From Acidobacteriota bacterium (GTDB lineage: Bacteria; Acidobacteriota; Terriglobia; Acidoferrales; UBA7541): a stretch of DNA of 9,420 nucleotides. The stretch covers positions 1 to 9,420 of the forward strand of contig JAFAZL010000390.1 in NCBI GenBank assembly GCA_019239815.1. The letters are read 5' to 3'. A program made the position numbers and the translations under genes. Shown here in pieces: positions 1 to 5,515 of this stretch. The notes beneath the pieces are model-generated. The model saw nothing but the letters and a program-made list of their open reading frames with translations. It ran no database searches and was not told the DNA's origin. How positions within the stretch are numbered: position 1 is the first letter of the stretch; each line of letters starts with the position of its first letter.

Positions 1-677
1 CCAGTCTCAAGCAGGACGATCCGTGTGGCAAGGCGCCGTGCCTCATGCAAATCATGTGTGACGAAGACGATCGTCTTGCCAAGACGGCGAGCGATATCGC
101 CAAACTCCCGCTGCATTTCGGCGCGGGTTACAGGATCGAGCGCGCCGAATGGCTCATCCATCAAAAGGATCGGCGGGTCAGCAGCCAGTGCGCGTGCCAC
201 GCCTACCCGTTGCCGTTGACCGCCAGAAAGTTGATTCGGTCGACGATTGGCGAATTGGCTTAGTTCTAGCCCTACAAGTTCCAGTAGCTCCTGTACGCGT
301 TTGCCAGTGCGCGTTGAGTCCCAATTTTCCAGTGTCGGCACAAGCGCCACGTTTTCCGCCACCGTAAAATGCGGAAAAAGCCCGCCTTCCTGAATGACGT
401 AGCCGATACCCCGCCGCAAAGCGATCGGGTCCCATTGCGAAGTTGCACGATCCTGCACGAATACCGCCCCTTTTTGAGGTTCGAGAAGGCGATTTATAAG
501 CTTAAGCAGCGTTGTTTTTCCGCTGCCGCTGCGTCCCAGCAGGACAAGTGTTTCTCCCGCATGAATTTCGAGCGAAACATTACTCACAATGTCGAAACTT
601 GATGATTCGCCGGAAGTCCCAGAAAGATTACGGGTTACGCTGTATGTCACGTCGCGAAACTGAATGGTAGGTTTCAT
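1..677 (-). CDS. ABC transporter ATP-binding protein, OpuCA/ProV (osmoprotectant/betaine) type, 3'-truncated by window edge
   Basis: Cytoplasmic ATPase subunit that would power an importer for quaternary-amine (betaine-like) solutes. Starting at the ATG at 677, 225 residues are readable without a stop before the window ends. The nucleotide-binding motifs appear in order: Walker A GRSGSGKTT at residues 48-56, Q-loop Q96 in GYVIQEGGLFPH, signature LSGGQ at 150-154, Walker B ILLMDEP at 170-176, D-loop ALD at 179-181 and the switch His in THDL at 207-210. The stretch from GYVIQ to ENVALVP is typical of the glycine betaine/carnitine/choline ATPases (OpuCA, ProV). The ergothioneine importer ATPases EgtV/EgtUA belong to the same family. 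No in-frame start lies between 677 and the upstream stop at 726-728, so this ATG is the first possible one, but no clear Shine-Dalgarno precedes it. The permease and binding protein are probably beyond the left edge. Substrate is not determinable from the ATPase; the divergent egtBD pair makes ergothioneine or hercynine a candidate. Confidence 0.92.
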   Translation of the reverse strand, partial: MKPTIQFRDVTYSVTRNLSGTSGESSSFDIVSNVSLEIHAGETLVLLGRSGSGKTTLLKLINRLLEPQKGAVFVQDRATSQWDPIALRRGIGYVIQEGGLFPHFTVAENVALVPTLENWDSTRTGKRVQELLELVGLELSQFANRRPNQLSGGQRQRVGVARALAADPPILLMDEPFGALDPVTRAEMQREFGDIARRLGKTIVFVTHDLHEARRLATRIVLLET

Positions 678-721
678 CTGTCGGGAGTCAGAAGCAGTTT
701 CGCCAGCGTTTCGATTGACAT
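674..721 (-). other. Possible 15-codon upstream ORF overlapping the ABC ATPase start (ATGA)
   Basis: A short reading frame beginning at an ATG at 721 encodes MSIETLAKLLLTPDR and ends in a TGA that overlaps the ATPase start codon as ATGA. This is the classic geometry for translational coupling, and the ATPase itself has no obvious ribosome binding site. The site upstream of the short ORF is also weak (a GAG about 5 bases before the ATG). It may be chance; nothing else supports translation. Confidence 0.2.
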
Positions 722-743
722 CGTCTCAGAAAGGGCGTGAACT
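715..743 (+). promoter_or_regulatory. Candidate sigma70-type promoter for egtBD
   Basis: A perfect -35 hexamer TTGACA at 715-720 is followed, 17 bases later, by a weak -10 match TGAACT at 738-743 (3 of 6). It lies in the 158-base gap between the divergent ATPase and egtB, about 90 bases before the egtB start. The -35 is convincing and the -10 is not, so the exact promoter is uncertain. Confidence 0.35.
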
Positions 744-822
744 TGGTAGCGCGCCCTGCATCCCCCGCGGGAAGCTAGCATTTCGCTGCATCTTTGAGGC
801 GAACGCGGCATCCAAACATACC

Positions 823-828
823 GGAGAA
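823..828 (+). promoter_or_regulatory. Shine-Dalgarno site deciding the egtB start
   Basis: GGAGAA sits 7 bases before the ATG at 836. The longer frame that opens with TTG at 794 has no such site, so 836 is preferred. Confidence 0.6.
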
Positions 829-835
829 CGATCGC

Positions 836-2167
836 ATGGGAGCCCTCAACGGCGCCGTCCGCATCCGCCACGACTTGCATTGTCGATTGACCGAAGCCCG
901 TAAGCGTACCGACGACCTGTTCAAGATCGTGCGCGAAGAGGCGATGTACGACCGCCCCATCGCCGAGAGGCACCGCATCATTTTTTACGTTGGTCACGTC
1001 GAATCGTTTGACTGGAACCTACTCGCCCAGAGAGCCTTCGGCCTGCAATCTTTCAACGAGACATTCGATAAGTTGTTTGCGTTCGGAATCGATCCGGTGG
1101 GCGGAGGACTGCCGACCGATCAGCCATCGGACTGGCCGAAGCGCGAAGAAATCGATGCATACAACGCGCGATTGCGCGACGAGTTGGATAAGTCGATTGC
1201 GCGGACGCTCGCGAATCCTTCGGAAGGACACCCGCTATTGCTCTCGATGCTCGAAGTTGCTATCGAGCATCGGTTGATGCACGCGGAAACGCTGGCCTAC
1301 ATGCTGCATCAATTGCCGGCGAACCGTAAGGTTCGCGCACCGAAGGAACCCGTGTGGAAGACGGCCCGCGCGAAATCTCATCTTGTCGATATTCCTGCAG
1401 GAACGGCGACGCTCGGATTGAAGCGCGAAAACAACGCCGAATTCGGCTGGGACAATGAATTTGAGGGATTCGAGGCGTTTGTTCCCGGGTTTGCGATCGA
1501 CACCTATAACGTGATGAATCGCGACTTTCTGCAATTCATGACGGCGGGTGGATACCAGAATCGTTCGCTGTGGAGCGACGAGGCATGGAAGTGGAAGAAC
1601 GACGAAGGCATCGCGCATCCCACGTTCTGGCGCCGCGAGGGAAATTTGTGGATGTATCGCACGATGTTTGGCGACATCCAGCTGCCGCTCGATTGGCCGG
1701 TGTATGTGAGCCACGCGGAGGCAACGGCATACGCCAAATGGCTCGGCCGCAAACTGCCGAGCGAAGAGCAGTTCCACCGCGCGGCCTACGGCACGTCAGA
1801 AGACGGGATCGAGCGTGATTATCCGTGGGGCGACGAAGCGCCCAACGAGAAGTATGGAAATTTCGATTTTCAGCATTGGGATCCGAGTCCGGTTGGCGCG
1901 TATCCGCGAGGAGCGAGCGCCTTTGGCGTGCACGACATCGTCGGTAATGGATGGGAATGGACGCGCACCGTGTTCGAACCGTTCCCCGGATTCGAACCAA
2001 TGTCCTTTTATCCAGGGTATTCAGCGAATTTCTTCGATGGTAAGCACTACGTAATGAAGGGTGGCTCACCCCGCACGGCTGCCTGCATGTTGCGACGTTC
2101 GTTTCGAAACTGGTTCCAACCACATTATCCATACGTCTACGCAACGTTTCGTTGCGTAGAAGACTAG
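836..2167 (+). CDS. egtB: Ergothioneine biosynthesis sulfoxide synthase EgtB (DinB + FGE-sulfatase domains)
   Basis: Non-haem iron enzyme of 443 residues that oxidatively joins a thiol donor (cysteine or gamma-glutamylcysteine) to C2 of hercynine using O2, the central step of ergothioneine synthesis. The N-terminal DinB-like four-helix domain (about 10-165) carries the expected iron ligands: H54 in YVGHVESF, and H145 and H149 in the HxxxHxE motif EHRLMHAE. The C-terminal FGE-sulfatase (formylglycine-generating enzyme-like) domain (about 180-443) contains VSHAEATAYAKWLGRKLPSE, YPWGDE, VGNGWEWT and the terminal RNWFQPHYPYVYATFR block. Length is typical of the family (about 420-450). The ATG at 836 has GGAGAA 7 bases upstream. 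egtD starts 27 bases downstream, so the two are probably one transcript. Oddity: where many EgtBs have an NSYYE-like segment, this protein reads FAFGID (residues 81-86), followed by a PTDQPSDWP stretch, so catalytic Tyr placement and thiol donor are uncertain. No egtA, egtC or egtE lies in the window. Confidence 0.88.
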   Translation: MGALNGAVRIRHDLHCRLTEARKRTDDLFKIVREEAMYDRPIAERHRIIFYVGHVESFDWNLLAQRAFGLQSFNETFDKLFAFGIDPVGGGLPTDQPSDWPKREEIDAYNARLRDELDKSIARTLANPSEGHPLLLSMLEVAIEHRLMHAETLAYMLHQLPANRKVRAPKEPVWKTARAKSHLVDIPAGTATLGLKRENNAEFGWDNEFEGFEAFVPGFAIDTYNVMNRDFLQFMTAGGYQNRSLWSDEAWKWKNDEGIAHPTFWRREGNLWMYRTMFGDIQLPLDWPVYVSHAEATAYAKWLGRKLPSEEQFHRAAYGTSEDGIERDYPWGDEAPNEKYGNFDFQHWDPSPVGAYPRGASAFGVHDIVGNGWEWTRTVFEPFPGFEPMSFYPGYSANFFDGKHYVMKGGSPRTAACMLRRSFRNWFQPHYPYVYATFRCVED

Positions 2168-2184
2168 CGCCGTCTTTCCGGCGT
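2165..2184 (+). repeat. Stop-codon-abutting GC hairpin, copy A (egtB-egtD gap)
   Basis: Right at the egtB TAG, the stem CGCCG (2168-2172) pairs with CGGCG (2179-2183) around a 6-base loop TCTTTC. No T-run follows, so it is unlikely to be a full terminator. It may instead be an mRNA stability or processing element. It shares TAGCGCCG at the front and CCGGCGT at the back with the hairpin after the last gene (9328-9350). Confidence 0.4.
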
Positions 2185-2189
2185 GGGAG
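2185..2189 (+). promoter_or_regulatory. Shine-Dalgarno site deciding the egtD start
   Basis: GGGAG lies 5 bases before the ATG at 2195. An in-frame GTG at 2183 sits upstream of this site and has no better one, so 2195 is preferred. The site directly follows the intercistronic hairpin. Confidence 0.55.
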
Positions 2190-2194
2190 TCGAC

Positions 2195-3163
2195 ATGCTG
2201 ACTTATTCCCTTCCCGTTCGACATGTGTCCGAGTTTGCGGACGCGGTTCGCGACGGACTCACAAAAGCGGGACAGAAAGAACTGCCGTCGAAGTATCTCT
2301 ACGACGAGGTCGGTTCGGCGCTTTTTGAGACGATCTGCGTATTGCCGGAGTACGGGCTGACGCGTGCCGATGCTCGATTGCTGGAGACACACGCGAGCGA
2401 GATTGTCGAACGGCTGCCGCGACCCATTTCTGTCGCAGAGCTGGGTAGCGGCACGGGCAAAAAGACGCGCTGGGTGTTGGAGGCGCTATCGCGGCGACAG
2501 CGGACTTTCTACTACCCCATCGAGATCTCGCCGTCGGCGCTTGCGGCGTGCGAAAAGGAGCTTGGCCAGATCGATCTGGTGAGTGTTGTGGGCTACGAGC
2601 AGTCCTATCTGGAAGGACTGAGGGCCGTGGCGAGAGGACGCGATTCGCAGGAGCACCTGCTCGTTCTGTTTCTCGGCAGCACGATCGGAAACTTCGATCG
2701 CGAGATGGGCGAAGAGTTTCTGCGCGAGGTACGCGATATCTTGCGACGCGGGGACGCCCTGCTGCTCGGCACGGACCTGGAGAAGGACGAAGAGACGCAG
2801 ATTCTTGCTTACGACGATCCGGCCGGAGTGACCGCCGCGTTCAATAAGAACTTGCTGGCGCGAATCAATCGTGAACTTGGTGCTGACTTTGACCTGTCGC
2901 AATTCCACCACCAAGCCCGATGGAACGCGAATGAACGCCGCATCGAGATGCATTTGCGCTCCATGCGTGCGCAGAGCGTGACGATTCCGGCGGCGTTGAC
3001 GCGAGTCGATTTTGCAGAAGGCGAGACGATCTGGACCGAAAGCTCGCACAAATATCGCGCCGCGGATGTCCTTGCAATGGCGAAGCGCACGGGCTTTCGC
3101 TGCGAAGGTCAGTGGATCGATGAAGAGTGGCCCTTCGCGCAGAATCTGCTGATTTGCGCGTAG
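2195..3163 (+). CDS. egtD: L-histidine N-alpha-methyltransferase EgtD
   Basis: Cytoplasmic SAM-dependent enzyme that adds three methyl groups to the alpha-amine of histidine to give hercynine, the substrate of EgtB. The protein is 322 residues, almost the same length as Mycobacterium smegmatis EgtD. Visible motifs: KYLYDEVGSALFE (33-45), LPEY (50-53), the SAM-binding loop ELGSGTGKKT (82-91), FLGSTIGN (159-166), LLGTDLEKD (190-198), AYDDPAGVTAAFNKN (205-219), RIEMHLR (249-255) and TESSHKY (281-287). From memory of the M. smegmatis protein, its histidine-binding and catalytic residues Y56, N166, Y206, M252, E282 and S284 correspond here to Y53, N166, Y206, M252, E282 and S284, so all appear kept. 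The tyrosine after Y56 in that protein is Gly54 here. The ATG at 2195 has GGGAG 5 bases upstream. It follows egtB by 27 bases and converges on the GH57 gene 33 bases later. Alternative functions are unlikely given the intact histidine site. Confidence 0.94.
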   Translation: MLTYSLPVRHVSEFADAVRDGLTKAGQKELPSKYLYDEVGSALFETICVLPEYGLTRADARLLETHASEIVERLPRPISVAELGSGTGKKTRWVLEALSRRQRTFYYPIEISPSALAACEKELGQIDLVSVVGYEQSYLEGLRAVARGRDSQEHLLVLFLGSTIGNFDREMGEEFLREVRDILRRGDALLLGTDLEKDEETQILAYDDPAGVTAAFNKNLLARINRELGADFDLSQFHHQARWNANERRIEMHLRSMRAQSVTIPAALTRVDFAEGETIWTESSHKYRAADVLAMAKRTGFRCEGQWIDEEWPFAQNLLICA

Positions 3164-3196
3164 TGTGATCGCGGGTGCGCGGTCGCCGCTTCTGTT

Positions 3197-5332
3197 CTAT
3201 TCGAACTGCTCGACCCGCCAAACCAACCGGCCCAACCAGGTATTGCCGCCGGCAAAATCCGGATACCACACCGCTAAAATCTGCGAACCCTGATATACGC
3301 GTTCGAATCCTTCTTCAGATTCGGACACCGTTTCGATCGGCGCGACCCAAAAGTGCTGCGCGCCTGGCGCATGCAGAGCGACCTTCACGCGCTGCCAGCC
3401 GTCTTCCATCCGCAACGTCGGCCCCGGCAAGGCTCCGCTGAACCGCAGATTTTGCTTGCCGTCGGGTGTCTCGAAAAATCGATCGGCCGCATCGGGAGCG
3501 AGCAAATTCGCGACGGACTCGATTCCGACCGCCATTGGACGCTGCAACGCGGACTTGAATTTGAGGCGCAGCTCGCACGCGATTTCACAGCCGCGCGGCG
3601 CTGGACCGAACGAGAATTGCTTCGCCAAAGAAAGCTCCGCCGTCGAATCGGAATTGCCTCCGCCAAACATGATGAATCCGTCTCGAACCAACTCCGCTCC
3701 ACGCGCCGAAGATTCGTCGACGGAAAACGCGCCCGCCGCGAAACCGGGGTCTTCCTCCAATCGCAACGCTTCGTAATCACTGGCGTTTTTCGCAGGATCA
3801 AACAAGAACAGCCGAAAGGCGTTCCGTGCCCAGCGGTCGTAAATCAAGAAACGATCGAGGCCGCGCTCTTTCACCTTGTTCTGTTCGTACGCTGCCGTCG
3901 TCGTCGCAGGCCGATAGTTCGGGTCGCGCAATCGCGCGTGATATGGCTCAGGCCGGCGCAGAATCGAATTGACCAGCGCCGATTCCGTGAGCCGGAAGTC
4001 GAGCGCAGGAACTGTCCCGCCATCGGAAGGTTTCAGCAGCGCTTGATACTCCGGCGCGGTGAAGAGCAGCTCATCGACGCCGTCGCCATCGTAGTCGAGA
4101 GTCTCGACGCGAGGCGGCGCCGCTCCGGGCGTATGCCGATCGGCGATCGATTCCGCGCGAATCAGATTGCGCGAGATGTCGGTCCGCAGATGAGGCGCAT
4201 AGAGCCCGCCAAAAATCCCATGCCAGTAAGCGTCGTTACACTGCGCGCGCTGCAAAAAATCGCGCGCGTGCGCCAACTCTTCGGCCGCTTTCGAACCACT
4301 GCGCCGCCGTGGCGCGTTCGCAATCCGGCTCGCAACCCGCAACATCTTCTTGTGCAGCAAATTCGATTCCGAATATTTGCGAAAAAAACCTCGCCACGGA
4401 CAGCCGCGCATAAACGACAGCACGTCCCCCCGCCCGCTGAATTCTTTCAACAACGCGTTGTAACGTTCGCGTGTTCGCGTTGGCAGCGCCCACTCCATCA
4501 TTTCGGTGTACGAAGCCGTCGGCAGATCGGCACGACCAAGCGGCGTGTGCTTCGAGAGATACTCGCCGGGCGTGCAGACATTCAGCCATTCCGAATTGCG
4601 CTCGAACGCTTCGAACAATTGATCGAGCCAGTGCTCGTCGTAGCAATGTTCGAACGTCCCGGGCCAGCCGCCAAACTTTTCCATGTCATCGCCCATCGCG
4701 GCGATGCCACCGGGATGCGCGCGAAACATCTCGTGCAGCCCGGTCATCACTTTGTCCACCGTATCCCAAGGAATCAGATAACGCAGCGACTTCTGTCCCG
4801 GGATGATGCGAATCGTTTCGCCCTTGTCCTCAGCGATGTAGTCGCCAAACAGCTCGTCCTGTTCGAACCCGGCCGAAAGAAAGTGGATGTCGTCGAGAAC
4901 CGTATACCCAACGCCGGCCGACGCGAGCACCGATGCAAGCTGCGGCTCCCAAACGCGCTCGGCGAGCCATGCTCCCTCAGGACGCTTGCCGAAATGCTGC
5001 TCGACGTAGTCCGCAAGCCGAACGATCTGATCGCGCTGATCGGCCGATGGAATCGATATCAGGATCGGCTCATAAAATCCGCCGCCCAGCATTTCCACCT
5101 GGCCGCGCTTCACCAGCTCGCGCAGCCGTTCGAAATAGTCAGGATGATGCGATGCTATCCAGGTCAGCAGCGGCCCCGTATAGTGCAAGCCCATGCGCGC
5201 ATTCGGATGCCGCTCGAGCACTTCGACAAACGGTCGATAGCAGCGCGCAAACGATTGCTCGAATACGTGATCAAAATTGCCGGTCGGCTGGTGCGCGTGA
5301 ACGATGAGAACTAGATGGAGGCGTGGCGGCAC
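3197..5332 (-). CDS. Glycoside hydrolase family 57 enzyme (4-alpha-glucanotransferase / alpha-amylase)
   Basis: Retaining enzyme acting on alpha-1,4-glucans such as maltodextrin, starch or glycogen. At 711 residues it is close to, and somewhat longer than, the archaeal Thermococcus litoralis glucanotransferase (about 660). The GH57 conserved regions are visible: HAHQP (12-16), GGGFYEPI (83-90), WLAERVWEP (122-130) with E125 as the expected nucleophile, GDDMEKFGGWPGTFEH (214-229) with D215/D216 at the acid/base position, and CNDAYWHGIFGGLYAPHLR (365-383). The first roughly 290 residues are the (beta/alpha)7 catalytic barrel. The rest matches the middle and C-terminal beta domains of this subfamily (PF09094/PF09095), with YDGDGVDELLFTAPEYQ near the start of the last. 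There is no signal peptide, so it should be cytoplasmic. The start is GTG at 5332. The only purine-rich site, AGGAGA (5347-5352), is 14 bases away, longer than usual, and no better in-frame start was found. Transferase versus hydrolase activity cannot be decided from sequence. Confidence 0.92.
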   Translation of the reverse strand: MPPRLHLVLIVHAHQPTGNFDHVFEQSFARCYRPFVEVLERHPNARMGLHYTGPLLTWIASHHPDYFERLRELVKRGQVEMLGGGFYEPILISIPSADQRDQIVRLADYVEQHFGKRPEGAWLAERVWEPQLASVLASAGVGYTVLDDIHFLSAGFEQDELFGDYIAEDKGETIRIIPGQKSLRYLIPWDTVDKVMTGLHEMFRAHPGGIAAMGDDMEKFGGWPGTFEHCYDEHWLDQLFEAFERNSEWLNVCTPGEYLSKHTPLGRADLPTASYTEMMEWALPTRTRERYNALLKEFSGRGDVLSFMRGCPWRGFFRKYSESNLLHKKMLRVASRIANAPRRRSGSKAAEELAHARDFLQRAQCNDAYWHGIFGGLYAPHLRTDISRNLIRAESIADRHTPGAAPPRVETLDYDGDGVDELLFTAPEYQALLKPSDGGTVPALDFRLTESALVNSILRRPEPYHARLRDPNYRPATTTAAYEQNKVKERGLDRFLIYDRWARNAFRLFLFDPAKNASDYEALRLEEDPGFAAGAFSVDESSARGAELVRDGFIMFGGGNSDSTAELSLAKQFSFGPAPRGCEIACELRLKFKSALQRPMAVGIESVANLLAPDAADRFFETPDGKQNLRFSGALPGPTLRMEDGWQRVKVALHAPGAQHFWVAPIETVSESEEGFERVYQGSQILAVWYPDFAGGNTWLGRLVWRVEQFE

Positions 5333-5515
5333 GGACGCTAAAACGGTCTCCTGCTGAAAAGGATAACCTGCGATGCGAGGTTTCGTGATTGCCGAAGATG
5401 AATGTTGTGTGAAACGCGCACCTACGGTTCGATGCAGCCAAGGTTTGGCTGGGTGCGGATCCGGGCACTTTACGATTCGAGGGCTGAGAATTCCGCAACC
5501 ATCGTCATATCTGCT
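5333..5515. other. Intergenic gap between the GH57 gene and the hydrolase gene
   Basis: These 183 bases separate two minus-strand genes and presumably hold the GH57 promoter. No convincing -35/-10 pair was found. There is a perfect 7-base inverted repeat CAGCCAA/TTGGCTG at 5435-5451 with a 3-base loop, but no T-run follows it on either strand. No RNA gene or credible small ORF was seen. Confidence 0.5.

Noticed and set aside
178..435. Minus-strand 85-codon frame inside the ABC ATPase
   Set aside because: It is an out-of-frame shadow. The ATPase frame runs through the same stretch with every nucleotide-binding motif intact.
794..835. Extension of egtB to a TTG start
   Set aside because: The 14 extra residues have no family support, while the ATG at 836 has a well-spaced GGAGAA.
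2161..2184. Intrinsic terminator between egtB and egtD
   Set aside because: The 5-bp hairpin has no T-run, and the egtD ribosome site follows directly, so it is treated as a repeat or stability element within one operon.
2183..2194. GTG start for egtD
   Set aside because: The GGGAG site lies between this GTG and the ATG at 2195 and fits only the ATG. From 2195 the key residue numbers match the mycobacterial enzyme from residue 166 onward.
3164..3196. Bidirectional terminator between the convergent egtD and GH57 genes
   Set aside because: Only a 4-base stem GCGG/CCGC is visible, with no T-run on either strand.
3353..5314. A 653-codon open frame on the plus strand
   Set aside because: It lies fully antisense to the GH57 gene, whose conserved catalytic motifs are all present. 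The plus-strand product is Arg/Pro-rich with no recognisable motif, as expected for an antisense frame in GC-rich coding DNA.
5435..5451. Inverted repeat CAGCCAA/TTGGCTG as a terminator
   Set aside because: The stem is perfect, but neither strand has a following T-run, so it does not look like an intrinsic terminator.
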